Shown piece by piece: positions 12,845 through 26,300 of a DNA stretch of 64,000 bases. The stretch covers positions 36,273,441 through 36,337,440 of the forward strand of contig CATQJL010000316.1 in NCBI GenBank assembly GCA_958299035.1. Direction: 5' to 3'. Every line of letters begins with the position of its first letter. Position 1 is the first letter of the stretch. The DNA is from Cylicocyclus nassatus. Taxonomy: Eukaryota > Nematoda > Chromadorea > Rhabditida > Strongylidae. A program made the position numbers and the translations under genes. The notes under the pieces were generated by a model. It worked only from the letters and a program-made list of their open reading frames with translations, had not been told where the DNA came from and made no database searches.

Positions 12845-13948
12845 CTGAAACAAGGTTGTGTAAATATGAAAACAGCGATTCGCAGTTGACAAATGTGCTA
12901 TATATCGACGAAAATGATACAAAGTCTATGAGTAGACTTGCTCAGTCAAAAAGTATCATTCATTCATTGAACAGATGTCAGTGGTTTGTAGATGGTAATC
13001 AGCCTACGCTATAAAAAAATCCTGGATGATATCAGTGAGCAATTATAAACAATTTAAAAGAATGAGAAAAAGCAGAGTCATTGAAGAAGAGTCAGCAAAA
13101 ATCAATCAATCAAAAAATGACACCTATTTCGCAACTTCCAAAACTCCACTACCATATGCGCGCGTAGCGCATCGGGTCGCACTATAATTGAGACAAAACT
13201 AAAATGATGACTCCCGCCGGTGCACCGAATTTTAGTGCGACTACCTATTTTGTGGGCAGAGATCTCCTGCGGGAGTCAATGACGAATGTCTGAGTATGAA
13301 TTTGCCATTTTGCTCCGAGGTAGATTTTTGGATCCGCATGGCATACCATGACTACTTGATGATTTATTCAATGATCTCGTCAACTTTGTGTACAATGAAT
13401 TTTGCACTTTCTCCTACACATTGGCAAAAATTCATTGCTCTTGATAAAGAGTTGACGGCAAATTTATCAAAAGGCCAAAGGTCTGATGATTTGACATGTA
13501 CGGTCGCGAGCAAGCGGTGTATAGGGTCTCACGAAACCTAGAAATTCAAATTATATGTTGGAAGCAAAATATGAGAAAAAACAAAAAACCGAAAAAACGC
13601 AGAAAATGATTTACTTCTTCATAGAATCGTCCACGTAGTTGGAAGTTTTCTTTGTATATCTTCAAACTACCGAAGAAACGAGGAGTTTTCGAAACAATCA
13701 CGCCTTTCCATCGACTGACCCAAACATTCATAAACAGACAGTCACTTCTTGATAATAACCCATCGATATGGCTCGGCGCTTAATGTTACTAGTTCTAAGT
13801 GACAGATCGCACGAGGATAAGCGCTAAGAGGTTGCTAGCAGTTAGTAAAAATCTGCGTGGCAATTATAATATATACGAAGCAGTTGCAGCAAGCCACTTA
13901 GGACTATTCTAAACGAAGCGAGCTTGAGTTGCATAACTAGGGTTCATC

Positions 13949-14440
13949 ATGGAAATTTTGATGTTCAAAGGAATCTGGGTTTTTAGGCCATTCAATTCCG
14001 CGTGTAAGCAGAATTTTAGAGACGAAAGGAAATGTTTGCGTTTACGAGTTGATAGTTCTATACAGAGGAATGCTATTATTTCGACAACAAATACCAACAA
14101 AGGCTACCGGTTCGAAACCAAGATGTTCAAGGTTTGTTTCAAAGGCGGCACCTGCATGGACCAGTCTGGAAAGGAGAGCTTGGCTGAACCTTTTGGTCAT
14201 AAAGCTAATAAAATAGACAGGGGAAGATGCTTGTACACTGACAGTTGGTACATTAGTACAGCCTTGGCTGTAACTTGAAAAGGAAGCATCTTATTGGCAC
14301 CATCAAGAGAATTTCGAAGGTTTATCCAAAGCATTAATGGAAAAGAGACTGAACAGGCGGTTTAGCGCAGCAAAAGTTCGTGAACTTAGTGCATTGAAGT
14401 GGCGCGACAAGAGAGATGTTTTTGTGTGATCATTCTTCCA
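13949..14440 (+). pseudogene. piggyBac-type transposase relic
   Basis: The 13949-14278 frame ends with FGHKANKIDRGRCLYTDSWY and then ISTALA, which resembles the conserved piggyBac block in which an Asp is followed by a W/F-Y-T/S-S stretch (a DDE catalytic region of the DDE_Tnp_1_7 family). After a stop at 14276-14278 and a shift, about 14350-14430 reads KVRELSALKWRDKRDVFV, matching the conserved 'KWKDKRDV' segment in the right order and spacing. An upstream part (FETKMFKVCFKGG) is also of this type. The copy is broken by stops and frameshifts and lacks the N-terminal half and the C-terminal Cys-rich domain, so it is a dead copy. I did not identify TTAA-flanked termini. Confidence 0.65.
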
Positions 14441-14449
14441 AGTTCAAAA

Positions 14450-15375
14450 GGGCAAGAAAGAAAATTAGCTTCATCCGGGAATTACAAAAACTCAGAGTCA
14501 TATAGTTATGCAAGCGACCAAATGCCCTCCAACACACTATTTTTGAAAAACTAGCAAGTGGTACACTACGTCTCTATTTCACATTCTCACCCAAACGCCA
14601 TTTGTAAATGTTGCGAGGTTGTAACAGGACTCCACCAGGGCCCGGTACGAGTCGGTTTCTAGGATTTCTGAAAACGAAGTCTTCCCTGACTTTCGAAGTT
14701 TTGTAAAAGTCCTCTTTGACCTACCTACTTAGGAAAAGACGAAAACAAGAAAAGTTTACTAGTCTAAAAGAAAAAACATGAGATAAGAGTGAAAATCCAA
14801 ATTGGAGCTGGCTACTACGCATGCACAAGCGTTTGATATTGGAGCACGATATCTAACAAAACGATTTATGAAGAAATCGCGGCAGAAAACAAAGGAAAGG
14901 CAATGATATGAAAATGTCTTCATGCTCAGGGATAGATTTTTGACCGGGAATCCGTCCATGATTAAAAAAAATCCAAAACTTACGTGAAGTGACAGAAATA
15001 TATGCTCCAGACGATCTCAGATCGTCTGGTGACCGTCTGGAAAGGATCTAATTTTGGGAAAGGTATTACTTCACATGAGTTTTCAAGTCTTTTTACATAA
15101 TACTTTCGCAAATAATTTTCTATACATATAGTTCAATTTTTGTGTCATATGCTTCTGTGTGCGCTGTAAACAAGCAACTTGTTTATTTTGGCCTTGCTTT
15201 CAATTCGCGCGCACTTTTCGCCATACACGATAGAGCATGTCAATTGTGTGATAACCTGTCCGAAAAGCTGGTTTTCGATGGCGCTTATTATTGGTGTTCG
15301 GTTCCGACTCGTCAAAAACGATATCCCCTTTGCTGCTTGCTCCAAAAGCGAAGTACAGCCGATCTACGATCTGCG
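14450..15375. other. Intergenic stretch, repeat fragments only
   Basis: This interval contains a fragment of the dispersed GAGCCCTG repeat (about 14636-14735) and a short palindromic cluster of CAGACGATCTCAGATCGTC type near 15009-15040. The open frames around 15142-15436 overlap each other on both strands and coincide with repeat sequence. I see no gene. Confidence 0.5.
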
Positions 15376-15620
15376 CAGGGCCCTGGGCTCGGTACGAGGT
15401 GGCTTCTCGAAAATGCAAAAAAAACAGTCCCCTTGACTATCGCAAAATTTTACGAAGTCTCCTTTAACCCTAACCCTAAACGTATAAACCATCAAAAAAC
15501 GAAACATCGACTGAAAAAATTTAATCTAAGTTGTGTTTCTCGCCGCAAAAATGATATCCCCTTTGCTTTTTGTCCCGCGATACCCAGCTTGCTCATAAGC
15601 CACCTGCGCCGAGCCCTGGG
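15376..15620 (-). repeat. Dispersed GAGCCCTG repeat, near full-length copy
   Basis: One of at least five long copies of a roughly 240-bp interspersed family in this window. In the forward sense the family begins CAGGGCTCGGCACAGGTGGC, then carries AAAAGCAAAGGGGATATCGT, a T-rich tract with GTCGACGTT, and ends near a second GGGCTCGGC-like box, so its ends are short inverted repeats. Open frames reported over it are by-products of the repeat. The sequence AACCCTAACCCTAAAC in the middle is part of the repeat. Confidence 0.75.
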
Positions 15621-16029
15621 TTTTTTTTAGCTATCACGTGAAGAAAGTCTCTCTTATGAAGTACGATAAAAATCACAGACTCGCACTGTTTCTAGATATA
15701 CTCTAGATAGGTTTTTAGTCCCGAATCTGCTCAAGGAGAAGATGCATTGGGTGCTACGCAAAGCTTGGCGAAGAGGAAGGATCACATTGTATGTAGAAAT
15801 ACTAGAAAACTTAATACTACCTGCTGTCAGTCTGAGTTAATTTTGCATAGATTGTCTTAACAACTTTCGCGCTCCGGGAAAGCTTGGCTCATATCATTTT
15901 TTGTGCTCGTACACCGTATGCAACCGTACAAGTTTTATATAAGACTTAATTGGTATAATGATTTTGCTGTCACTAGACAGATTCTATGTATTGCTCACAA
16001 TGAGGCACTTCAAAAAGCAGATAAAAACT

Positions 16030-16810
16030 CATAAAAAAGCTTGAAGGACTTGCAATTTCTGGTACTCTGCTAGCTTGGATAATTTCCTATCTGCAAAACA
16101 GACACATGACTGTCAGAATAGGCCATAGTTACTCTGAAAAGTACGCATGCAAAAGCGAGTCCCACAGGGTGGTGTGCTCTCGCCTTTGCTATTCCTCTTG
16201 TACACTTTAGACCTACCTAAGATACTGAGGACCTCATCTTCAGTCAAAGTACAGATATATGCTGACGATATAAAAATTTACGGTTTCTACGATTCTAATG
16301 ATGTCTTGGAGGTTCAGTCAGCCCTCAGAAATTCTATCAGAAAAATGCTTGAATGGTCGGTAAGTTGGGATATTCCTCTCAACCTGGACAAATGTTGCGT
16401 TATGCACATTGGGATTACCACAGCATCAAAATATGAAATTGACGGAATAACTTTAAGGGAGTGCACTTCAATCAAAAATTTGGGAATACTTATTGATTCC
16501 ACCCTCAAATTTTCACTACACATAGACTGTATAGTCAGAAAGGCGTATACTATACTGTATGCTATTTTTCGGAATATACACTCACAAAATCCTTCAGTTT
16601 TGAAGCTCTTGTACAGAACATATGTGTTACCTCATCTTGAATATTGCTCACAAGTATGGAGGCACGCACTTATAAGAGAGGCAGAAAATTATAAACGCAC
16701 TTATAAGAGAGGCAGAAAATTTCAAGATGTATTTGAATTTTTTATGAGCGAATCGGTGGATCTCCATGGACAAAAGACAAGGTTAAGTTTAGGTTCAAGG
16801 ATAAAGTAAC
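16030..16810 (+). pseudogene. Non-LTR (LINE) reverse transcriptase relic
   Basis: 16147-16809 encodes a reverse transcriptase fragment with RVPQGGVLSPLLFLLYTLDL followed by the catalytic QIYADDIKIYG box and the downstream thumb-like region (LPHLEYCSQVW). Just upstream, in another frame, 16030-16140 reads GLAISGTLLAWIISYLQNR, the block that precedes the VPQG motif in LINE RTs of the Jockey/CR1 group. The frame break near 16140, the lost N-terminal palm and missing endonuclease show a 5'-truncated dead copy. Inside it a 26-bp word starting CGCACTTATAAGAGAGG is duplicated (16665-16690, 16696-16721), adding spurious residues to the C-terminus. Clade assignment is tentative. Confidence 0.85.
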
Positions 16811-16905
16811 ATTCCTTTGATAGGAGTCTTGCATGACATCAAACCAGGCCAAATTATGGAATGGCAGCAAATAAAAGAAAAAGAATGGTTGTTTATGCGC
16901 TGCTT

Positions 16906-17352
16906 ATAGGAAGGCACCTAACTCAGCTCGGCATTTGGCAAGAGACATACCTTTGAATTACCTGGAAACGCTAACCAATTTGCTATTCCTAGCTGCGGCG
17001 CACCAGTTCGAAGTGAGTTATGAGCTTTTTACTGTACGAAATTGGCATATTCGCAACACGGAAAGACTCCCGTAAGCAAAAAATCTGCCAAAAAGGGTGC
17101 TAGGACATCAAAAAATATCAAATCGAATCTTTTCCAAATAGAAAGGGACTGGACACAAGTGTATTAGGATTCAGGATAATGCCAGAATGTCAGTAGTTTG
17201 ATGAATATGTAAATTTTGCAGAGAAAAGGCTCATAACTCGCTCCAGATCAATGAGCCGCAGCTAGGAATAGCATATTTGGAATCAGCGCTTGAAGTGATT
17301 CAAAAAATAGTGTCTCTTTGCAAAAGGCCGAGCTAAGCTAATGCCTTTCCTT
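16906..17352. repeat. Foldback element with about 140-bp arms
   Basis: The left arm (about 16911-17050) and right arm (about 17208-17350) are inverted copies sharing GCTATTCCTAGCTGCGGC, GAGTTATGAGC and the GCTCGGC..TTTGCAA..GAGACA series. The arms belong to the same family as those at 4.4/5.5 kb and 63.0/63.3 kb. No ORF worth calling. It looks like a non-autonomous foldback transposon. Confidence 0.65.
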
Positions 17353-17359
17353 GTTAGAT

Positions 17360-19736
17360 TTAAGGCCGCTAATTTTAGTTATTCATAAATAAATTTGTCT
17401 CAAAATGGTCTTTATATAAGTAGCTTGAATTGCCAATACAATTAGGATTACTGCGATGCAATAAAACATGCCAAGTCTGCCCCAATCCTAACCAGTCCAA
17501 AATTGGCATGGTATGAGCCTTTTCTCTGCAAAATTTACATATTCATTAAATTACTGACATTTCGCACCGCGAAGGTATTGCGTCACATCTATGGCTAACT
17601 ATTCTGCTCTCTCCGCAATCTCTTTGCTCTCAGCGAACAGCGCTTCGATAGCGCTGCGAACGCGCAAATTCAGCTTACGGTTTGGCCTGATCCGACTGGG
17701 GCAGATTGTATAACAAACGTCACAATGAACCTTTTTATCTGTATTTACAAAAAAGTATAAAAATAGAATCTCTACATAAAAAATGACTATCTGTCATTTA
17801 CAAAATTATATCTTTTTGAATCGTTAGCAGCTGGAATATAGAGTTGAGGACCGAATACGACTTGAGAGCAGCACACTATAAGCTGAGCTGTTTCATTGAA
17901 ATCATCTTGGCACTTCTTTTACTTCCGCGTTGTAGCTTATCAGGCCGACGCATTATAGATGTGCGGAAGCTCATAAATCAGAAGTTCGCGTAGCTGGACC
18001 TTTTGCAAGTGCTAAGCTAATAACTGGTACTTGAATCAGTCGTGGGTAATACCATATTGTGGTGATGGTCGAAACTCGATGCTAGCATTTTGATGGCAAA
18101 ATCACAGAGTAACTGAAAGTCGCTCGTAAAATACCAAATGTTCTATATCCACAAATTAGTTGACGAACTGAAAGCAGGAGCACGAGGTAGCCCTGGCAGT
18201 TTCTCAAAAACGAAGACACTCCTGACTTCGCAACAAAAATACGACATTCTTTATAACATGCTTATGAAAGAACTAAACATGAATAATGAAGAATAACAGA
18301 AAAGTGCACAAAAACAACATTAAACAATAGATGAAAAGCCTAGTAAGGGTCGTACTCTTTGTGTCGGCGGCGTGCTGTGGCACCACCTTTGGAGTAGGAT
18401 TAGCACCACCGTTCAAAATTTTCGGAGAGCTGTAATTGCTGGGGGGGGGGGGGTGAATATTTGGAGGTTCAAAAACTATGTAGAATTTTAGATGTAGGTC
18501 AAAGTGTAAAAACCATGGAAAAATTACGTGAAGAGAAGGAAATTTATGAGTTTGTTCTTAGCCACCCTAGGTGGCTCTTCAGGTGGCTCGAAAGCAACTT
18601 TGAAAAAAGTTTGCCGCACCTTCAGTTCACATATTCTTTTTATAATAAAAAAGTCCCAGCTCCCTGTTGCGTACCTGCACACCAATTTCGGTGTCATATC
18701 ATTTGTTCTTCGCTGTAACAAGCCCTCTGTTCATTTCGGAGCACACTTTTGAGTTCGGCTCGCAAGGAGAGCGAGAAATTGCTGGTTTTGCATGATGAGC
18801 ACCTGCGACGTCTCCTGTGAGATGAGGAGGTGGAATAAAAGAGCGGAGGGAGTGATGTGTGGGGGAGTGATTGTGGGGAGGGGGGATGAAACATGAAAAT
18901 TCCAAGTATGTATGTTGACTCATGTGACGGTATCGGTAATTTGTAACAGAGAAGTTTTGTTCGATAGGCGCTGGAATGCAATAACTATGCTTTTTTACAA
19001 GCTGTGTTCCGGATTCCGGGAAAACGATATCCCATATTCCCTTTTTTCACCTCCAAGAGTATCCGGCCCTTCGTAAGCCACCTGTGCCGAGCCCTGATTT
19101 GGAATCGAATTTAATTATTAGATTATAACTATTATTAAGGAACTAGGTATCATTCGAAAGATCTTTTACTACTTGCATTTCACATATGGTTTTCATCCAA
19201 AAAATACATTCTAAAATGACCGATCTGGAGGAGCTATCGTTACAAATTTGTTGAGAAGGAAAGGAACAAAAGGGCATGCTTTTAATATGAATTCCTCAAA
19301 ATAGCTCAGCTCCAAAGCTTATGCATCTTATGAAATCTGAGGCAATTCAAGCTCTACGTCCTTCTATCTGCTTATTTATAGAAGACAAAGAGTTGTCTTT
19401 GAACCAACCAAAAGAATAAATCTCTTAAAATTTTCTGCATCCTTCTCACTATGCACAAGATTCTTGTTCAAAGTACAAAAGCACTAAACAACGGAACCAA
19501 ATAACCATACATTTCCTGAAACCAGCGGGAGAAAAGACGAAATGATTTTGTTATCGCTGTCGTTGCTGTTCCTCTATAGAAGTTACAATTTTTCCAATTT
19601 GATTGTTTTATTATGGACAGATGTCGCATATGCAATTAGCTCACAATCTACAATCAAGCTCTCTCAAAAAAGTGTGCAGCTCATTAGATTTGAAATGCTG
19701 AACTGCATTATTGTAAAGTGCTCTACTATTGCAAAT
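17360..19736. other. Intergenic stretch without a supported gene
   Basis: The stretch contains a 12-base G tract at about 18441, fragments of the dispersed GAGCCCTG repeat (about 18178-18240 and, in reverse, 19017-19096), and purine-rich low complexity at 18820-18890. Overlapping open frames on both strands at 18461-18981 show no domain and share sequence with the repeat. Confidence 0.5.
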
Positions 19737-19922
19737 CAGGGCCCGGCGCAGATCGTATGGAAGCAGGCTGGACTTCGTTGGGCGAAAAAGCAAAGGGGAT
19801 ATCGTTTTTGTGAAAATTGCAACGTTTCTTTTGTCGACGTTTCGTTTTTTTAGGGTTTTTTACATTTAGGGCTGAGGAGCTTCGTTTTCAAGAAGTCTAG
19901 AAACGAACTCACGCCGGCCCTG
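19737..19922 (+). repeat. Dispersed GAGCCCTG repeat, copy
   Basis: Forward copy starting CAGGGCCCGGCGCAG, with AAAAAGCAAAGGGGATATCG, the GTCGACGTTTCG box and a degenerate end CGCCGGCCCTG. It lies less than 400 bp upstream of the second acid phosphatase signal for trans-splicing. Confidence 0.7.
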
Positions 19923-20290
19923 GTTGCAATCCCTTCTTGTGTAACGACAAAGATCTCTTTTTTGGAGGAAGTTTCACAATTGCTTAACTCTTTGTTAGCC
20001 TACGTCTTAGACATAATCCTCTCTTCAAGATGCTGGAACAAATGTGAGTTGAGCGTAAAAGTTGCGATAGCATTATCTGAATCAGCGTTGCTTATCATCT
20101 TATCACACCTTTGCGCATTAAACATGGGAGGTGCTGCTATGGACAGCAAGATAACATATTACAAGACTTTAGCCTTTATCGCAGAACAAAAGTTCAACCA
20201 CTTTTACTTCCTTTTTTGAAAAGGATCTCGTTATTCAGACGTACGATCGAGTTTTGAACACGTCGTTTTACTGCCGATTGTTACGTAGAA

Positions 20291-20301
20291 TTGATTTCTA
20301 G
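20291..20301 (+). promoter_or_regulatory. Candidate spliced-leader acceptor of acid phosphatase copy 2
   Basis: TTGATTTCTAG ends 17 nt before the start codon at 20319. A U-rich AG with no matching upstream exon, placed so close to ATG, is what a nematode trans-splice acceptor looks like. No 5' cDNA evidence is available. Confidence 0.5.
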
Positions 20302-20318
20302 GCATTTTGCCAATCACA

Positions 20319-23300
20319 ATGTTGAAGCTACTGGTCCTTGTATATTTATCCACTTTGTCTGAATCACTAATAGATGGAGAAATGGAACTTATGCTTGTCC
20401 AGGCGGTGAGTCCAGTCAATGTAATATTGAACCAATGATTAATTAGTTTTTTAAGGTATGGCGACATGGAGATCGATCTCCGACAAAGACGTATCCAACT
20501 GATCCATTTCAAGATGGTAATTGGACATTTGGTGGTGGGGGATTTGGTCAGTTGTCGCCGGTAAGTAGCTTAATTGAAAGAATTTTTTTGAGCAAAGTTC
20601 AAAAAAAACCTTCTCATTACCTACAGATTGGAATGAGGCAACATCTAATTTTGGGAAAACTGTTGCGCAAAACTTATGTTGATAGTGGTTTCCTTTCCAA
20701 GAGATATTCTTCAAAAGAGGTGAGCAATCTCCTGACTCAATCTATCAAAGAATAACAACCCTATATTATTTTATAATTTTTGTAATCCCTCTACTCTTCA
20801 AAAAATGCTGTTTTTGCTAAACCAGGCAGCGACTGATATGTACGAAACAAGTGCAGAACAATTTTTACGTGCCCTATCCTTACTGCAAAGTCACTTTTGG
20901 CCCTATAGGCTCTAAAAATCATAAATTCTACAATATGCATGATTGTTAAAACTGTGGAATTTACTAACGTTACCCCCGCGATCTCAAATTTAGTCTGCAA
21001 TTAGACTCAAAAATAATTGGTTGAAAACCGATTCGATCTGTGCGCCTGCAACTTTTTTCTTTCGATTTATCCACTCAATCATCATAGTGTGTTTCTCCAA
21101 ATATATATTACATACAATTGTAGAACCTCATAAAAACGTATCCGGTAACTTTGTAAACCAAGAGAAACTACCTTTCCAAGGATCTAAACGACAAAAATCT
21201 TCTTCTGGTTTTTAGAGAAACTTTTCGTTGTCCCTCAACATATTCGTGACAAGGCAGATTTTCCGATGACTGCCATTTTGGAGCAAAGTTATTTCGTAAT
21301 ATTGAGGTTGCGTAATATCGTGTGTTCGCTGATGGGTCATATGGTCTAAGTTTCTAATCTTTTGGGAAGTCATCCAAGAAGTATATATAGAAGTTTGCTC
21401 AATTTGCCCAAAAAGTTGCATCGCATCTAGCAAGATCAAAGACTGCAGAAAGCGTATGACCCACAGCTGAGTCGTATTGTCCAAAATGGCAGGACGCGTA
21501 CGACCCACCGGTGGTCGTATTGTTGTGAATCTGTTGAATCATCGAGAATTAGGTGTTTTGTAAATCTTTGGTTTAGGGTTCAAGAATCAGTAAATTCTAC
21601 AAGCTACTTGGATTTTAATCCTCAGAACACGTACTACCCATCCCTATCCAAGAAATGGTCCCCTTTTCGTATCTAAGTTATTGTCCCTCAATGCTTCCTA
21701 GCGCATGAGTAGAATTCGTTTTCCAGAGTATATGAAACGTTTAAGCCTTCGATTTAGAACACCAGCCTTCAATTGTCTTCCTGATAACTAAACGTTGATG
21801 TTTATCTTACTAACCTTTAGATCTATATTCGCTCAACCGATGTGAACCGAACGATAATCTCTGCCATGTCGAATCTTCTTGGTATGTATGGTCAAGATAC
21901 CGGCGACAGCGTTGCTGGTGAAGATTACCCTGACCCTGATGTACAGGGATGGCCGCGAGGATATGTCCCCATTGCTATTCATACAGTTGACGATGACACC
22001 GACTATGTAGGTGCCTTCCACTTGTGATCCGACAAACAATCTTTATTTCCAGATCGGTAACCCTGATGCGGTTTGTCCCCGACAGGATCAACTGTGGGAA
22101 ATGGCCAAGAGTTCTCCCGAGTTGCAAGCTTTTCAGAATCGCCCTGATGTAGGGCTTTGGCGTGCAAATTATGCCTTGTAAAAAAGTCGCATTTGCACAA
22201 ATTCTAGGTTGCACAACTGCTCGGAAAGTTGTCTGTCTACTGCGGAGAAAATGTTACAATTGATAATTTGTGGATCATTCAGGATGCATTATTTATTGAG
22301 GTAAAAACAGATTTTGCCCCGCAAAAATGGTGAAAAATTCATTTTCAGCAAATGCATGTGAATGAAACTTTAAGGAAAGTGAACTTATGGTTTAGCGATG
22401 AATTATACAATCAAATCACTTTGGTCAACGACGATGTCGAACTTTATCAAAATGGACTCTTTGGTAACAACTTTAAACTTTCCGCAAAGACATATCCTTT
22501 GATTCAACTGGATCGGCAGCTAAAAGGCGGAGCTTCGTGACCTAGATAAGGCTAGAGAATGATCAGAGAGCACGAGCGCGAGAAAGACGCCGACTGCGTC
22601 GCGGGCTTTAGCGGCTCTAATTAGGTCACAAAGCCTCACCCTTCCGGCCGCCAGTGCAGTTGAATTAAAATTAACATAATCTCAGTTTACCTCAATTTTG
22701 ACTATTCTGCATAACAAAAAAATTCTAAGAGTTAATTTCTTTTTGTTACCACGAAAGATCTCTAAGTTTGCTTTACTTCAGGCAAGCCTGTAATTATGAA
22801 CAGTCTCGATGTTGGCCTGGAACTCCAAAAAATTCGTGGCGGATCCCTGATCAACGACATCAACATGCACATGAATATAAAAGTAGATTGCATGCGAGCA
22901 CCAGCGAATGACCCAAAGTGCAAATGGATCAATGGCCTCAAATACTACGCTTATTCAGCTGTGGGTCGATTTTTGCAAAAGAAAACAATATAGTTGATGT
23001 ACGTTTTCTGGGGTAGGAACCAACAACAAAACTGGAATCATAGTAGATTTCCTTTTTAATCCCGGTTTTAACAATAGATTGGCGTGAATTGATTAATTTA
23101 GCGTAAACTCCATCTTTCACTGAGAAAGCATCTTTCATCCTTCACTATTGAAAGAAGCAAGTGGCTGTACAAGCCGCATTTTTCAGCTTTTTGAATGATC
23201 CCCTGATGATCCCTGGCGGCCAACCGTCTTCTCTTCAAGATCACATTTCTTTCTTCGAAGCCAATAAAAGCCTCCCAAACTTGTACTGAACATCTAACAC

Positions 23301-26300
23301 AACAGTGCTAAACATGTTGCTGATGAAAACAGATGAGTTTTTGAAAAATCGAATTTTTTCATGAACCCCAATGTCGCGGCTCGCGATCGACCGCTCCTCA
23401 CAGCATGTGGCCGGGAGCACCGTGTTGCCGCGCGTCTCGGTCGTGGGCACGGTCGCCGCGCTTTACGGCGGCTACCTTGTTCGCTCCGAGACCACACCAT
23501 GTAGGCACGCCCCCAGCCACCGCTATAAATAGCGCGTACGCGCGCCAGTGCGGCCTCTCTCGTCTTGTCATCTTACTATTATCGTCGTGCCGCCTTTGTT
23601 ATTGATTGGTTGGGTTTCCACGATATCGCCGTCGTGTCTACGTCCCCGTGCCTCGCGCAATTGGATGAATCGTTGATGGATTGTTTGGATGTACGCGCGA
23701 GGATAGAATTCCAGGATGATGAACACCACGAAGCGCCTTGGTCGCGCAGGATTTGTTGGGAGCTTGGTTCGATGCTGTTGGTTAACATCATGGGGTCGGT
23801 GTTGCCGTGCCGTAGCTGCTGCCTTGGCGGCGCGCGGCCGGCCTGTGGGTAGCTCCCTTGGATGTCGGGAGAGTGTGAGAGTGTGTTAGTGTGTGAGTGT
23901 GAGTAAGTTAGAGTCCCCATCGGTAGCCCGGGGTAGAGCTTAACTCTCCCCGTGGTATGTATAATTACATTTGTTTATATCGTATATTTTTGTCGTGCGT
24001 ATTTATTTAGTAAATTATATGTATGTTATTTGTCTCGTGTTCGTAGGCGTAACGCGCCGTTGTGGGCTGGGCCCACCCGCAGCTGCGGAAGTCCTTTGGG
24101 GACAGGAGCTGGACGCAAGGCAGTCGAGCACTAGGTGAGGGGGCGCAGAGCCCACCGAGCCGCAACATGGTGCATCGATGCCGAGCGCATGGTGGATGGC
24201 GTCGCCGCCCGCGGATGGGTTAGTCGCGCAAGTTGGAGCAGATTGTGTGCCATCGGTGTGTCGCGTCGTTGTTGTGTTGTCGAAGGCACGCGCTATCCCA
24301 TCCATCATGCGTGCGTAACGAGCCCGAAGCTACCACGCTCAGCGCCCCAGTAGGAAGTCCTGGCAAACAGAGAGGCAGAGCTGAATACCTACGTAGCCAG
24401 TAACAAGAGTGCTGGAAGGTAGCCAGGGTGCGAAGCATGGCGTGTCAGCGCGGGGGGATAGTCGGGAAGACTGTGGCAACTTGCCAACTAGAACCCCAAT
24501 CGATCGAGCGCCCACGTCATGCGATACCTGGTAAGCCTGTCGCGCTTGGAAAGTGCTGCCCAGGTGGAGGGCCGGTGTCGTAGTCGGCGGGCTCGATAGG
24601 GGGTACCGGAGAGTACCAGCGGCCGCACAAGTCGAGTCTTCGGGATTTGGACGAAGGATTGGGGGAAGCAAGTAGGAAGAGTCGCTGGATAGATGCCTTG
24701 ATGGAGACGAACGATGGAGGATGGATGTCAGACAGGCGAAGGAGGAAGATGAAGATGGAGGATAGGACGATCGCGAGCGCGCCTGAGTTGTATCGTTGTA
24801 CGTGCATTTAGTGCTGTATCGTCGAGCACGCTGCGCGCAGAAGACCAGATCGTGGAGGCGCGAAGAAGAGTTGTATCGTTGTACGCGCATTTTAGGACTG
24901 TATCGGAGCACGCGAGAGAGCTGTACCGGAGTACGCGCCAGGAGTGTTTCGACGTTGGATTGTTGTTCGAGTGGGAAGCTGGCATGGAGATGGATAGTGC
25001 GAAGACGGACGGATGGAAGTCAAGGAGCGCGATTTAGAGCTGTATCGTCGCACGCGTATTTAGTGTTGTATCGTTGAACACGCTTCAGTATCGTATCGTC
25101 GTACGTGTACACAGTGTTGTATCGTCGAACGCGTTTCAGTACTGTATCGTTGCACGCGCTAGTTCGAAGGCGAGGGACGAGCGATGGACAGGAGGATCGA
25201 CTACAGAGAGGGGTATGGAGCTGCGTAGAGTTGTATCGGTGGACGCGCGAAGGTGGAGCTGTATCAAGACGCGCGAAGAATCGCAGCTGGGGATCGACAC
25301 CGTCCTATATACACATATAGGAGCTTGGACCATAGCCGGGGAGACGGGATTCGGGTTCTTTTTTGTAAGCTGGGGTTTTGTAGTAAGTATTTTGCGTTTT
25401 ATAGTTTTTTACTGTAGGGGTTTTAGGTAAAAGTTTAGTTTGAGGGGTTAGATGGGAATTTGGATTGGTACTAGGGGTCCTTTGATCCGTATCCTGTTAG
25501 TTTTTCTTTCACACCACTTCTTTTCTTCGCTCTACTGTAGTTTAGTTTTCCCTACAACCGGTATTAGTCTTGTCCCCGTAGTTTAACCTCCTGTAGTCCG
25601 TAGTTTAGTCTAGTAGTTTAGTCCGTAGTACAAGATTGGCCCAATTGTGACCCGTAGTGACCTATGTCCCCGGCGTAGTGCTACATGGGGCACCGTAAGG
25701 TGAGTCTCGTTGGTGCAATAAGCGCACTTGGGCCCTCGAGGCCGCGCCCTTTTAGTTCGCCCACCACCCCTAGTACAAAGCGGAGAGCAGCCGTGCTAGA
25801 AGGATAAGAATTGCCGAGCAAGATGCCGGAAGGTACCATCAGCAGGACGACGATGAAGGATGGCAATTGGAACGAAGCACGGTTTTTAGCAGGATATGGT
25901 CCAAGTGCCCACGGGTCATCAGTGATGGCCTCTCCGTTCGCCGACAGGAGCCCTGAGCAGTTTCCAGACCGGCCTCCGACAGGATGACCTCTCCCGTACC
26001 TTGTTACACGCGCGCCACTTAGTGCCGCGCAGGCTCTTCAGTGACACTCTGTCGTTATTCACGCTCTGTTTGCCTTACGTCCTTTGGTTACCCCCACGGT
26101 TACGTACTACACTTCCTTTTTTTGTTTTTGTTTTGTCTTTCCTTCTGTGGTGGAGTAGGTTGGGTAAGTTGGAAGGGTCTAGTGGGGTTATTCGTTGTTA
26201 TGTGTAGTAGGGAGTGTGTTTTGTGGTTTTTCTATCTGTTTCTTTCTTTCTTTATGTATTCTCTTTAGGTTACCGATGGGTGTGAGTGTTGCCCCCTAGC

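Noticed and set aside
15466..15480. AACCCTAACCCTAAAC, telomere-like
   Set aside because: Only two units, inside a dispersed repeat, and nematode telomeres are TTAGGC.
24339..24911. 190-codon open frame on the - strand in the LTR element
   Set aside because: It is Ser/Pro/Arg-rich and antisense to the element. No start context or domain; GC-rich sequence gives long chance frames.
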